From an uncultured Halorubrum sp. (GTDB lineage Archaea > Halobacteriota > Halobacteria > Halobacteriales > Haloferacaceae), in contig NZ_CAKZRO010000052.1 in NCBI RefSeq assembly GCF_937146585.1, positions 23,222 to 87,221 on the forward strand: 64,000 bases of DNA, in the 5' to 3' direction. Shown here in pieces: positions 34,000-43,103 of this stretch. Made by a program: the position numbers and the translations under genes. Under the pieces are notes generated by a model. The model was given only the letters and a program-made list of their open reading frames with translations. It had not been told where the DNA came from and ran no database searches. Numbering within the stretch: the first letter of the stretch is position 1; the number at the start of each line of letters is the position of its first letter.

Positions 34000-35604
34000 T
34001 TACCGAGCGTCGAGCTGTTCGACCCGTGCGATCAGCTCGTCGACGGCCGCCTCCTGGTCGTCGGTGGCGTCGACGATGCGGTCGGTCGCGTCCTCGGTGC
34101 GGTCGGAGCGCTCGCGGACCGCCTCCAGCGACGAGGTGAGCTCCTCGACGGTCGCGGCCTGGTCGTCGGTGGTGCGCGCGACCTCCGCGACGCCCGCGGC
34201 CGCCTCGTCGACCGCGTCGGCGATCTCCTCGAGCGAGTCGAGGACCGTCTCGATCTCGGTCCCGGCGTCCTCGATCCGGTCGTGCGAGCGCTCGACGGCG
34301 GTCGTGGTCTCCGCGGACTGCGCCTGGAGCTTGTCGAGGCTCTCCGTGATCTCCTCGGTGTAGCCGCGGGTCTCGTCGGCGAGCTTCTTCACTTCCTCGG
34401 CGACGACCGCGAAGCCGTCGCCGCCCTCGCCGGCGCGGGCGGCCTCGATGTTGGCGTTGAGCGCGAGGAGGTTGGTCTGCTCGGCCACGTCGGAGATGAC
34501 CTCGATGACCTCCTCGATGTCGTCCATGCGCTCGGAGAGCGCGCCGACGCTCTCGACCAGCTCGTCGCCGATCTCGACGACGTCCTCGGTCGCCTCGCGG
34601 GCGTCCTCGCTGGCGTCTAACCCCTCGTCCGCGGCGTCGGCGGCCGCGACCGCGGCGGTGTCGACCTCGTCGGCCGTCGCGGCGACCTCCTCCATCCCGG
34701 CGGAGAACGACTGCATCTCCGAGACGCTCTCCTCTAAGAGATCGTTCTGTTCGTCGACGTTCTCGGCGATGTCGGCGGCCGCGGCGCTCGCCTCCTCGAC
34801 CGTCTCGTCGAGGTCGCGCGCCTTCTCGTGGACGCCGGAGGAGAGCTGGTCGAGGTTGTCGGCCATCCGATTGACGACGTCGATCACCCGGACCAGCTCC
34901 GTGTCGAGGTGTTCGAAGGCGTCGCGCCGAGCGACCCGGGCGTCGAGGTTCCCCTCGCCGATCGCCTCGGCGGTCTCCCTGACCTCGGTGACCAGCTCGC
35001 TCGTCGCGTCCCGCTCGTTGACCGTCTCCGTCCGGTCGACGACGACCTCGACGACGCCGACGAGCCCGCCGTCGTCGCCGTACAGCGCGGTCGCCGTGAA
35101 CTCGATGTGCCGCTCCTCGCCGTGGCGGTCGACCATCGTGCTGGAGTCGCGGTAGCGGTCTCGCGCGGAGTCGCACGGCTCGACGCCGTACGCCTCGTCG
35201 GCCGTCGCGGGCGCGTCGAGCACCTTGTCCGCGAGCGTGTCGGCCCGGCGACCGTCGGGGTAGAACAGCTCGGAGACGTGGCCGTGGCCGATCGCCTCGT
35301 CGCGGTCGACGCCCGTGAGCGACGCGATCGACTCGTTCCACTCGGCGACGTTGCCCTCGGCGTCGAGGATGAACGTCGGGATGCTCGTCGCGTCGAACAC
35401 CTGTTCGAAGCCGGCGGCGGCGAGGGTCCCCGCGCGGTCGACCCCCGCCGCCTCGGTCACCGCGTGCGCTTCGCGGTCCTCGTCGCCGTCGGTCGGTCCG
35501 GCGGCGTCGACCCCGTCCTCGACGACGACTCCCCCGTCGGGAACCGACCGGGAGTCACCCTCTCTTCCGAGCACGCGCCGTAACAGCCCTCGAACTCCCG
35601 TCAT
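34000..35604 (-). CDS. soluble PAS-containing methyl-accepting transducer (Htr-type)
   Basis: The 534-residue protein lacks membrane spans, so it should sense cytoplasmic signals. After an acidic N-terminus, a PAS domain covers about 65-190 ([20 protein letters not shown]). A linker resembling HAMP precedes a long coiled coil. The hairpin tip, which contacts CheA and CheW, is [19 protein letters not shown] followed by [15 protein letters not shown], almost the consensus. Candidate methylation Glu pairs flank it. It would feed the flagellar (archaellum) switch; no che genes are in the window. A TTTATCC box lies about 32 bases upstream of the ATG. Confidence 0.93.
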   Translation of the reverse strand: MTGVRGLLRRVLGREGDSRSVPDGGVVVEDGVDAAGPTDGDEDREAHAVTEAAGVDRAGTLAAAGFEQVFDATSIPTFILDAEGNVAEWNESIASLTGVDRDEAIGHGHVSELFYPDGRRADTLADKVLDAPATADEAYGVEPCDSARDRYRDSSTMVDRHGEERHIEFTATALYGDDGGLVGVVEVVVDRTETVNERDATSELVTEVRETAEAIGEGNLDARVARRDAFEHLDTELVRVIDVVNRMADNLDQLSSGVHEKARDLDETVEEASAAAADIAENVDEQNDLLEESVSEMQSFSAGMEEVAATADEVDTAAVAAADAADEGLDASEDAREATEDVVEIGDELVESVGALSERMDDIEEVIEVISDVAEQTNLLALNANIEAARAGEGGDGFAVVAEEVKKLADETRGYTEEITESLDKLQAQSAETTTAVERSHDRIEDAGTEIETVLDSLEEIADAVDEAAAGVAEVARTTDDQAATVEELTSSLEAVRERSDRTEDATDRIVDATDDQEAAVDELIARVEQLDAR

Positions 35605-35764
35605 TTCTGTGTCCCTCTATCCCAAGGAGCGGGATAAACCGTTCTCCCCGTGCCTCAGGTTTGATAACTATCCGGTTCGGGAAGCGACAGTTCGGGCCGC
35701 GACATGCCTCGACTCGGGCCCGCAGCGTTCAATGGCGTCGGGCGGCTACGGCGATCCGAGACCG

Positions 35765-37534
35765 ATGGACGCCGACGCGGTCCGCGAGCGGGCCCGAGAC
35801 CTCCCGACGGAGCCGGGGGTCTACCAGTTCCGGGCGGGCGAGACGACGCTGTACGTCGGGAAGGCGCTCGACCTCCGCGATCGAGTGCGGTCGTACGCGG
35901 ACCCGCGCTCGGGCCGGATCCGGGGGATGGTCGAGCGCGCCGATCGGATCGAGTTCGCGGTCACCGACACGGAGACGCAGGCGCTGCTCCTCGAGGCGAA
36001 CCTGATCAAGCGGCTCCGCCCGCGGTACAACGTCCGGCTGAAGGACGACAAGTCGTACCCGCTCGTCGCCTTCTCCGACCACGAGGTGCCGCGGATCGAG
36101 GTGACCCGCGACCCCGAGGCGGGCGCGGTCGCGTACGGGCCGTTCACCGACGTGGGGCGCGTCGAGACCGTGGTGAAGGCGGTCCGCGACGAGTACCGGC
36201 TGCGCGGCTGTTCGGACCACAAGTACGACGGCCGCGACCGCCCCTGCCTCGACTACGAGATGGGGATCTGTTCGGCGCCGTGTACCGGCGAGATAACCCC
36301 CGAGGCGTACGCAGAGGACGTGGCCGCCGCGCGGCGCTTCTTCGAGGGCGAGACGGGCGCCCTCGCCGACCCCCTGCGACGCCGCATGGAGGCCGCGGCC
36401 GAGGCGAACGAGTTCGAGCGCGCGGCGAACCTCCGGGACCGGCTGGAGGCGGTCGAGGCGTTCCACGGCGAGGGCGGCGAGGCCGTCAGCGACCGGAGCG
36501 ACGACCGCACCGTCGACGTGCTGGCGGCCGCGGTCGAGGGCGACACCGCCCGGGTGGCCCGGCTCCACAGCGAGCGCGGGCAGCTGGTCGACCGGAGCCG
36601 CCACCAGTTGGACGCGGCGGCGGTCGAGGACGAACGCGGGACCGACGGCGCGGACCCCGACGCCAACACGCCCGCCGCCGTCCTCGCCGCCTTCCTCGCG
36701 CAGTACTACGCCGAGCGGGAGTTTCCGGACGCCGTGCTCCTCGCCGAACAACCCGCCGACCGCGACGTGGTCGACTGGCTGGAGCGCGAGGGGGTCGCGG
36801 TCCGGGTCCCGGGCGCGGGCCGCGAGGCGAAGCTCGTCGAGCTCGCGCTGAAGAACGCCCGGAAGCGCGGCGGCCGCGACGACCCCGCGGGCGCGCTCGG
36901 CGACCGGCTCGGGATCGCCCGCCCCGACCGGATCGAGGGGTTCGACGTGAGCCACGCGCAGGGCACCGCCGTCGTCGGCTCCGACGTGTGCTTCGTCGAC
37001 GGGAGCGCGGAGACGGCCGACTACCGCCGGAAGAAGCTCACCGAGCGCAACGACGACTACGCGAACATGCGCGAGCTGATCCGGTGGCGCGCCGAGCGCG
37101 CGCTCGCCGGCGAGGACGACCGCCCCGACCCCGACCTCCTGCTCATCGACGGGGGCGAGGGACAGCTGGGGGCCGCGCGCGACGCCCTCGCGGAGACCGG
37201 GTGGGACGTGCCCGTCGTCGCGCTCGCGAAGGCGGAGGAGCTGGTCGTCACCCCGACCGGGACCCGGCGCTGGGACGACGACGCCGCGGAGCTCCACCTG
37301 CTCCAGCGCGTGCGCGACGAGGCGCACCGCTTCGCCGTCTCCTACCACCAGACCGTCCGCGACGAGGTGAAGACGGTCCTCGACGACGTGCCGGGAGTCG
37401 GGCCCGAGACGCGCCGCCGCCTCCTCCGGCGGTTCGGCTCGGTCGAGAACGTCCGCGACGCCTCCCGCGACGACCTCGTCGACGTCGACGGCGTGGGCGA
37501 CGCGACGGCCGACACGCTCCGGGAGCGGCTGTGA
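35765..37534 (+). CDS. uvrC: UvrC, excinuclease subunit
   Basis: The 589-residue nuclease makes both incisions in UvrABC nucleotide excision repair. Its domains in order are: a GIY-YIG nuclease ([18 protein letters not shown], 17-34), the Cys-containing [12 protein letters not shown] region, and the UVR motif for UvrB contact ([20 protein letters not shown]). The RNase H-like 5' nuclease has [16 protein letters not shown] and [14 protein letters not shown]. Two helix-hairpin-helix motifs end the protein. Haloarchaea obtained UvrABC from bacteria. An ATG at 35732 would add 11 residues; 35765 is preferred because [10 protein letters not shown] directly leads the domain. The other uvr genes are elsewhere. 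Confidence 0.95.
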   Translation: MDADAVRERARDLPTEPGVYQFRAGETTLYVGKALDLRDRVRSYADPRSGRIRGMVERADRIEFAVTDTETQALLLEANLIKRLRPRYNVRLKDDKSYPLVAFSDHEVPRIEVTRDPEAGAVAYGPFTDVGRVETVVKAVRDEYRLRGCSDHKYDGRDRPCLDYEMGICSAPCTGEITPEAYAEDVAAARRFFEGETGALADPLRRRMEAAAEANEFERAANLRDRLEAVEAFHGEGGEAVSDRSDDRTVDVLAAAVEGDTARVARLHSERGQLVDRSRHQLDAAAVEDERGTDGADPDANTPAAVLAAFLAQYYAEREFPDAVLLAEQPADRDVVDWLEREGVAVRVPGAGREAKLVELALKNARKRGGRDDPAGALGDRLGIARPDRIEGFDVSHAQGTAVVGSDVCFVDGSAETADYRRKKLTERNDDYANMRELIRWRAERALAGEDDRPDPDLLLIDGGEGQLGAARDALAETGWDVPVVALAKAEELVVTPTGTRRWDDDAAELHLLQRVRDEAHRFAVSYHQTVRDEVKTVLDDVPGVGPETRRRLLRRFGSVENVRDASRDDLVDVDGVGDATADTLRERL

Positions 37535-37570
37535 CCGGGAGCGGGTCGGCGCCCCGCGTGGCGGCCGTCG

Positions 37571-38215
37571 TCACGCGGACTCGACGGCGCGCTCGACGAC
37601 CGCCGCCTCGGCCTTCCGGAGGAGTTCGCCGGCCGTGCTCGTCGCGCAGTCGAGCGCGGCCGCCACGTCCGCGACGGTCCCCTCGCGCGGGACCTCGTAG
37701 TATCCCGTCGAGACCGCCGTCTCCAGCGCCGCTCGCTGTCGGTCGGTCAGCCGCGACGGAGACGGTCGTCGCTCGAACTCGTGGACCCGCTCGATGGTGA
37801 GGTCGGCGAGGGTCCCGAGGTCGTCGTGGAACTCGCTGAGCGCCGCCGTCGCGCCCACCGCCTCGAACCGGACGTCGCCCGGCTCGCGGAAGACGACCGG
37901 CGGGAGGAAGATGACCCGCGACGCCGCGACGGTGTCGAGGAGCGCCGCCGGGAACTCGTAGGCGTCCTGCCGGAGGAAGGCGTAGGTCCCGTCGGCGTCG
38001 CTCAAGAGGCTGCTCGCGACCAATGAGTCGAGCGCGTCGAGGGCGGCCGCCGTCGCGTCGCGGTCGCCGTCGAACCAGAGCAGCGTCGTCGCGTCCGCCG
38101 TCGGGCTCCACATCAGCAGCTCCGCGCGACGGACCGGCGAGTCGCCGACGATCACGTCGTGTAGCGGGTGGCGGAGCCGCTCCGGGTAGGCGGCCGAGAA
38201 CCTGATCCGTTTCAT
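37571..38215 (-). CDS. HTH_10 (bacterio-opsin activator type) regulator
   Basis: The 214-residue protein ends with the Bat-type HTH_10 domain: LTDRQRAALETAVSTGYYEV, REGTVADVAAALDCATSTAG, and the helix ELLRKAEAAVV. This is the large haloarchaeal regulator family first seen in the bacterio-opsin activator. The N-terminal 150 residues form a HTH_10-associated sensory domain of beta-strands (RHPLHDVIVGDSPVRRAELL) with no GAF or PAS signature. It should bind DNA and regulate a small target set, unknown here. The ATG at 38215 is set by MKRIRFSAAYPERL, the typical N-terminus. It converges with uvrC. Confidence 0.9.
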   Translation of the reverse strand: MKRIRFSAAYPERLRHPLHDVIVGDSPVRRAELLMWSPTADATTLLWFDGDRDATAAALDALDSLVASSLLSDADGTYAFLRQDAYEFPAALLDTVAASRVIFLPPVVFREPGDVRFEAVGATAALSEFHDDLGTLADLTIERVHEFERRPSPSRLTDRQRAALETAVSTGYYEVPREGTVADVAAALDCATSTAGELLRKAEAAVVERAVESA

Positions 38216-38308
38216 TGGGCGGTCGCTCGACGTTCGAGCGTGCCGCACATCAATCCGCGTGGTTCGGGACCGCTCGCGGGAGGGACGCGAGGCGGGCTCG
38301 GAGGGGAG

Positions 38309-38371
38309 GGCCGAGCGGGTCAGCGGGGACCTAACGGCGTCCCGGGGGAGGCCGAGCGGGTCAGCGGGGAC
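38309..38371 (+). repeat. 22-base direct repeat at the end of the hydrolase gene
   Basis: GGCCGAGCGGGTCAGCGGGG at 38309-38328 continues with AC to 38330, and the same 22 bases recur at 38350-38371. The second copy contains the hydrolase stop codon (TGA on the minus strand, 38361-38363), and the first copy carries an identical TGA downstream. This looks like a short tandem duplication by slippage. Confidence 0.7.
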
Positions 38372-39257
38372 GCGACAGCGCCTCGGGGACGGCTCGGAGG
38401 AGCGTCCCGAGGTGGTCTGCGCCGTCGAGGACACGGAGTTCGGCGGTCGGAAGCGCCTCGGTCAGCCGTTCCGCCCCGGCGATCGGGACGTTGGCGTCGG
38501 CGGTCCCGTGCCACAGGCGCACCGGGGGGTCGACCGCGTCCAAGTCGATCCCCCAGTCGTCTGCGGCGTCGCGGAACTCGGTGACAGCACCGCTCCGGTG
38601 GCGCTCGAACGCCGCGAGGAAGTCTTCCTTCACGACGGTCGCGGCGTCCTCGGGGACGGCGTCGGGGTCCTCGGCGTACTGCGCCACCACGAACGACGAG
38701 TCCGCGCGCGACGCGACCCACGCCTGCCCGCGGAACAGCGCCCCGAGGAGCGACGGCGTCGCGGCCGCGAGGCCGGACAGGAGCCGCTGGACCGCGGGCG
38801 TGTCGCCGCCGAACGACGGCGGCGTCGCGCCGGCGACGAGGTCGACGCCGGTGACCCGGTCGCCCAGCGACGCGGCCGTCGCGAGGGCGTGGGGCGCGCC
38901 GCCGGAGAACGCGACGAGGGCCGCGCGCTCGACACCGAGGTCGTCCAAGACGGGTCGCACGGACGCCGCGGCGTCGCCGACGGTCCGGTCCGGCTCCGGC
39001 GACGAGCGCCCGTAGCCGGGCCTGTCGGGCGCGACGACGCGGACGTCGTTCGCTCGCGCCGCCGGTTCGAGGAGCGCCCCCAGCCGGCGGGACCCGGGCG
39101 TCCCGTGGAAGAAGACCACCGGGTCGCCGTCGGGGGCCCCGTACGTCGCGTACGCGATCCGGCGACCGTCGGCCGAGCGCGCGACGCTCGGCGCCTGACG
39201 CGCCGGCGTCCGGCGCTCCGAGGTCGAATCCGGTCGCGCGGAGTCGGTGGTGGCCAT
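38361..39257 (-). CDS. alpha/beta-fold hydrolase
   Basis: The 298-residue protein has the classic hydrolase motifs: oxyanion region VVFFHGTPGSRRLG, nucleophile Ser in ALVAFSGGAPHALA, acid Asp in RLWHGTADANVPI, and catalytic His in VLDGADHLGTLL. The nucleophile elbow is SGGAP rather than the common GxSxG with Gly at both ends, which occurs in part of the family. A Thr/Arg-rich tail of about 25 residues precedes the domain. Esterase, lipase or haloperoxidase activity are all possible. A GTG at 39260 is an alternative start one codon upstream of the ATG at 39257. Confidence 0.88.
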   Translation of the reverse strand: MATTDSARPDSTSERRTPARQAPSVARSADGRRIAYATYGAPDGDPVVFFHGTPGSRRLGALLEPAARANDVRVVAPDRPGYGRSSPEPDRTVGDAAASVRPVLDDLGVERAALVAFSGGAPHALATAASLGDRVTGVDLVAGATPPSFGGDTPAVQRLLSGLAAATPSLLGALFRGQAWVASRADSSFVVAQYAEDPDAVPEDAATVVKEDFLAAFERHRSGAVTEFRDAADDWGIDLDAVDPPVRLWHGTADANVPIAGAERLTEALPTAELRVLDGADHLGTLLRAVPEALSRPR

Positions 39258-39380
39258 CACCTGTGCGTAGGCCGGCGCGAGTACTGTGGGTTATGCCGGA
39301 CCGATGCGGTGGTTTTTACGTGCGGCTCCGGGTGGGCCACCCCAAGCGGTATGCGTCTCTCGGTCAATCCGACGATCGAG

Positions 39381-39965
39381 ATGCGAGCGTTCTTCGCCGT
39401 CGACCTGGCGGACTCGCTCGCGGCCGCCGTCGCGGACGCGCAGGAACCCTTCGCGGACGCGTCCGGGGTCGACCCGGTCGACCCGAAACGGGCGCACGTG
39501 ACGCTGAAGTTCCTCGGCGAGGTCGGCGAGAGGGGCGGTGACGCCACCGACGACGCCCCAACCGTCGACGACGTGATCGCCGCCGGCGAGCGCGCGGTCG
39601 ACCGCGCTGACGTCGCGCCGTTCGAGAGCGAGATCCGCGGCCTCGGCGTCTTTCCGAACCGCGAGTACGTTTCGGTCGTCTGGGCGGGCGTCGGCCGCGG
39701 CGGCGACGCCCTCGCGGCGCTCCACGAGGCGCTCGAAGCGGAGACGACCGCGCTCGGCGTCGACCCGGCCGACCACGACTTCACGCCGCACGTGACGCTG
39801 GCGCGGGTAGAGAACGCGACCGGCGCCGAGGCGGTCCGCGACGCGCTCGACGCCGAGGAACCCGAGGTCGGAATGTGTCAGGTCGACGAGGTCCGGCTGG
39901 TCGAGTCGACGCTGACCGCGTCCGGCCCGGAGTACGAGGTCGTCGAGCGGTTCCCGCTCGGGTGA
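39381..39965 (+). CDS. thpR: RNA 2',3'-cyclic phosphodiesterase ThpR
   Basis: The 194-residue enzyme hydrolyses 2',3'-cyclic phosphates on RNA and was first described as 2'-5' RNA ligase. Both catalytic HxT motifs are intact: AHVTLKFLGEVG at about 36-47 and FTPHVTLARVEN at about 134-145. It starts with the canonical MRAFFAVDL. An ATG at 39351 would add ten residues; its spacing from a TTTTTACG box at about 39312-39319 would allow either. Compare the degenerate relative at 30791-31396. It converges with the CNNM gene. Confidence 0.92.
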   Translation: MRAFFAVDLADSLAAAVADAQEPFADASGVDPVDPKRAHVTLKFLGEVGERGGDATDDAPTVDDVIAAGERAVDRADVAPFESEIRGLGVFPNREYVSVVWAGVGRGGDALAALHEALEAETTALGVDPADHDFTPHVTLARVENATGAEAVRDALDAEEPEVGMCQVDEVRLVESTLTASGPEYEVVERFPLG

Positions 39966-39974
39966 TCCCCGGCG

Positions 39975-41255
39975 TCACTCGGCGGGCGCGTCGACCGCGA
40001 ACCCCTCCTCGTCGGCGTGTTCGACCCGGACGCGGGTGACCCGCGTCGCGGTCGCGCCGGTGACGGCGAGCGTGACGTCGCCGACTGCAACGCGGTCGCC
40101 CTCCGCCGGGAGCCGGCCGAGCTGTCGGGTGACGAGCCCCGCGACGGTCTCCACGCCCGCGCCTGCGGGCAGCGAGAGCCCGAGCGTCTCGTTGAGGTGC
40201 GCGACCGTCGTCCAGCCGCGGACGACGGCGGCGTCGGGCGCGACGACATCGACCGCGTCCGTCTCCCAGCGACCGACCAGCTCGCCGACCACCTCCTCGA
40301 AGAGGTCCTCCAGCGTCGCGATCCCGACGACCGCGCCGTGCTCGTCGACGACGATCACCATCCGCGCCTGGCTCGCCCGCATCTCCGCGAACAGCTCGTC
40401 GAGCGGCTTCGTCTCGGGGACGAACGACGGCTCGCTGAGCGCGCTCGCGAGGTCGGCACCGGTCTCGTCCGCGCGGATCGCGTCGCGGACGTCGACGATC
40501 CCGACCACGTCGTCGCGGTTCTCGCCGTAGACGGGCATCCGGGTGACGCCTTCGCTCGCGGCCCGCGAGAGCGCGTCCGCCGGGGTCGCCGTGTCGGGGA
40601 GCCCGACCACGTCCGTCCGCGGGACCATCACCGCGGCGACGGTCGTGGCCTCTAAGTCGAGGACGCCGCGGATCATCGCGCCCTCGTCCGGGTCGAGCGC
40701 GCCCGCGACCTCGCCGGAGCGCACGAGCGTCGCGATCTCCTCGCGCGTGAGGTACGACTCGATGGCGGACTCGCCGCCGGTGAAGCGGTTGACGACGCCG
40801 GAGAGCGCCTCGAACACGTACAGGACGGGCCGGAGGACGCGCTGGACCGCGACGACGGGCCGGGAGACGCGGAGCGCGTGCCGCTCGGCGTTGGCGACCG
40901 CGTACGACTTCGGCGCGATCTCGCCGAAGACGATGACGAACACCGAGGTGACGAGAGTCGACCCCGTGGCCGCCTGTCCGCCGGAGAAGCCGAACCGGAC
41001 GAACACCGCGGTCGCGACCGACGCGGCGGCGATGTTGGCGACGTTGTTGCTCACCAGGGCCGTGACGAGGAAGCGGTGCGAGTCGTCGCGCAACGCCGAG
41101 AGCGCCCGGGCGCCCGGGGCGTCGGTCGCGACGAGCGAGTCGACCCGGTGGGTCGGGACGGAGAACACCGCCAGCTCCGAACTGGAGAAGAAGGCGCTCA
41201 CCGCGGTCAGGGCGACGATTGCGCCGACGCCGACGAACGCGATCGTGAAGTCCAT
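39975..41255 (-). CDS. CNNM/CBS-domain membrane protein (CorC/hemolysin family)
   Basis: The 426-residue protein has an N-terminal DUF21 (CNNM) membrane domain with three to four spans, starting DFTIAFVGVGAIVAL and including the ion-site phrase AFFSSSELAVFS and VFGEIAPKSYAV. Two CBS domains follow: the first around VMVPRTDVVGLP, the second around MVIVVDEHGAVVGIATLEDL. The C-terminal CorC_HlyC domain contains VRGWTTVAHLNETL. The family mediates magnesium export or sodium-coupled magnesium transport, with ATP binding by the CBS pair. Spacing from the TTTTATA box fits a leaderless start at 41255. Confidence 0.92.
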   Translation of the reverse strand: MDFTIAFVGVGAIVALTAVSAFFSSSELAVFSVPTHRVDSLVATDAPGARALSALRDDSHRFLVTALVSNNVANIAAASVATAVFVRFGFSGGQAATGSTLVTSVFVIVFGEIAPKSYAVANAERHALRVSRPVVAVQRVLRPVLYVFEALSGVVNRFTGGESAIESYLTREEIATLVRSGEVAGALDPDEGAMIRGVLDLEATTVAAVMVPRTDVVGLPDTATPADALSRAASEGVTRMPVYGENRDDVVGIVDVRDAIRADETGADLASALSEPSFVPETKPLDELFAEMRASQARMVIVVDEHGAVVGIATLEDLFEEVVGELVGRWETDAVDVVAPDAAVVRGWTTVAHLNETLGLSLPAGAGVETVAGLVTRQLGRLPAEGDRVAVGDVTLAVTGATATRVTRVRVEHADEEGFAVDAPAE

Positions 41256-41275
41256 GGACGGACCGTGCGTCCCCG

Positions 41276-41282
41276 TATAAAA
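41276..41282 (-). promoter_or_regulatory. TATA box of the CNNM gene
   Basis: On the minus strand TTTTATA is centred about 24 bases before the ATG at 41255, in the gap divergent with serA. Confidence 0.55.
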
Positions 41283-41427
41283 GGGAGTACCGACGGCGAA
41301 GATACCCACGAACGCGCATTCTCCACTCGAAACGAGGGGGATCGATACCCACGAGCGCGGATCCGATCGGGCGGCAAAACGGCGCGATGAGGAAAGCGTT
41401 AACCCCGCGCCGCGGGTGCGTTTCGAC

Positions 41428-43032
41428 ATGAAGGTACTCGTGACCGACCCCATCGCGGACGCGGGGTTGGACCGACTCCGAGACGCCGGCCACGAGGTCG
41501 TCACCGACTACGAGGCCGAGGGCGAGGCGCTGCTCGACGCCGTCGCCGACGCCAACGCGCTGATCGTGCGGTCCGGGACCGACGTGAACGAGGCCGTCTT
41601 CGACGCCGCGAGCGAGCTCGTCATCGTCGGCCGCGCGGGCATCGGCGTCGACAACATCGACCTCGAGGCCGCGACCGACCACGGCGTCATCGTCGCGAAC
41701 GCGCCCGAGGGCAACGTCCGCGCCGCCGCCGAGCACACCGTCGCGATGACGTTCGCCGTCGCGCGCTCGATCCCGCAGGCGCACGGCCGCCTGATCGGCG
41801 GCGAGTGGGCCAAAGGCGAGTTCCTCGGCACCGAGGTGAACAACAAGACGCTCACCATCGTGGGCCTCGGCCGCGTCGGCCAGGAGGTCGCCAAGCGCCT
41901 CGACTCGCTCGGGATGGACCTGGTCGTCTACGACCCGTACATCTCCGAGGAGCGCGCCGACCGGATGGGCGCGGAGCTGGTCGAGGACCTCCACGACGCG
42001 CTCGCGGCCGGCGACTTCGCGACGATCCACACCCCGCTCCTCCCCGAGACCGAGGGGATGATCGGCGAGGACGAGCTGGCCCAGCTGGAGGGCGGCTACC
42101 TGATCAACTGCGCCCGCGGCGGCATCGTCGACGAGGACGCGCTCGCCGAGGCGGTCGAGGACGGCGTCCTCGCGGGCGCCGCGCTCGACTCCTTCGCCGA
42201 GGAGCCGCTCCCCGAGGACTCGCCGCTGCTCGACGTCGAGGAGATCGTCTTGACCCCGCACCTCGGCGCGTCGACGGAGGCCGCACAGGAGAACGTCGCG
42301 GTCGACACCGCGGAGGCGGTGCTGGCGGCGTTCGAGGACGAGCCGGTCCTGACCGCGCTCAACGCGCCCTCGGTCGACGAGAGCGCCTTCCCGCGGATCG
42401 AGCCGTACATCGACGTGGCCGAGACCGCCGGGAAGGTGGCCGCGCAGCTGCTCGACGGCCGGATCACCGAGGTGGAGGCGACCTACGAGGGCGACATCGC
42501 CGCGGAGGACGTCGACCTCGTCACCGCGAGCGCCCTGAAGGGCGTCTTCGAGCCGCTGGAGTGGCAGGTGAACGCGGTGAACGCGCCGCGGCTCGCCGAG
42601 GAGCGCGGCATCGAGGTGACCGAGTCGAAGACCCGGCAGACCGACGACTTCCAGAGCCTCGTCCGCGTCACCGTCCGCAACGGCGACGGCGAGATCTCCG
42701 TCGAGGGGACGCTGTTCGCCGGCGAGGACGCCCGCATCGTTCGGATCGACGGGTTCCGCGTCGACGCGGTCCCGTACGGCCACATGCTCGTCGCGCGCAA
42801 CACCGACGAGCCCGGCGTCATCGGGCTCATCGGGACCGTCCTCGGCGACCACGACGTGAACATCGCCGGGATGTTCAACGGCCGCGAGACGCAGGGCGGG
42901 GAGGCGCTCACCGTCTACAACCTCGACTCGGCCGTCCCCGACGCCGCGATCGAGGAGCTGCTCGCGGACGACCGCGTCGTCGAGATCACCGAGATCACCT
43001 TAGACGGCGCCGACGGGCGCGCGGACGAGTAA
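41428..43032 (+). CDS. serA: D-3-phosphoglycerate dehydrogenase (serine biosynthesis)
   Basis: The 534-residue enzyme oxidises 3-phosphoglycerate, the first step to serine. The NAD-binding loop is LTIVGLGRVGQEVAKRL at about 138-154. The catalytic Arg is in LINCARGGIVDEDAL, and the His is in IVLTPHLGASTEAA. After the catalytic core come the allosteric substrate-binding domain and a C-terminal ACT domain starting near HMLVARNTDEPGVIGLIG, where serine probably gives feedback inhibition. This is the long type-I form. The ATG at 41428 is the first codon of MKVLVTDPIADAG. No other ser gene is adjacent. Confidence 0.96.
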   Translation: MKVLVTDPIADAGLDRLRDAGHEVVTDYEAEGEALLDAVADANALIVRSGTDVNEAVFDAASELVIVGRAGIGVDNIDLEAATDHGVIVANAPEGNVRAAAEHTVAMTFAVARSIPQAHGRLIGGEWAKGEFLGTEVNNKTLTIVGLGRVGQEVAKRLDSLGMDLVVYDPYISEERADRMGAELVEDLHDALAAGDFATIHTPLLPETEGMIGEDELAQLEGGYLINCARGGIVDEDALAEAVEDGVLAGAALDSFAEEPLPEDSPLLDVEEIVLTPHLGASTEAAQENVAVDTAEAVLAAFEDEPVLTALNAPSVDESAFPRIEPYIDVAETAGKVAAQLLDGRITEVEATYEGDIAAEDVDLVTASALKGVFEPLEWQVNAVNAPRLAEERGIEVTESKTRQTDDFQSLVRVTVRNGDGEISVEGTLFAGEDARIVRIDGFRVDAVPYGHMLVARNTDEPGVIGLIGTVLGDHDVNIAGMFNGRETQGGEALTVYNLDSAVPDAAIEELLADDRVVEITEITLDGADGRADE

Positions 43033-43103
43033 CGCGGGACTCGCCGAGTGGACGGCGAGTACTGCGCAGCCCCGGAGAAGAGATCGGACCGTCCCCGGAC
43101 GGG

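Noticed and set aside
39781..42852. 1023-codon minus-strand frame opposite serA and beyond
   Set aside because: It lies opposite a firmly identified serA and through the CNNM gene in a wrong frame, with low-complexity Arg-rich translation and no domain.
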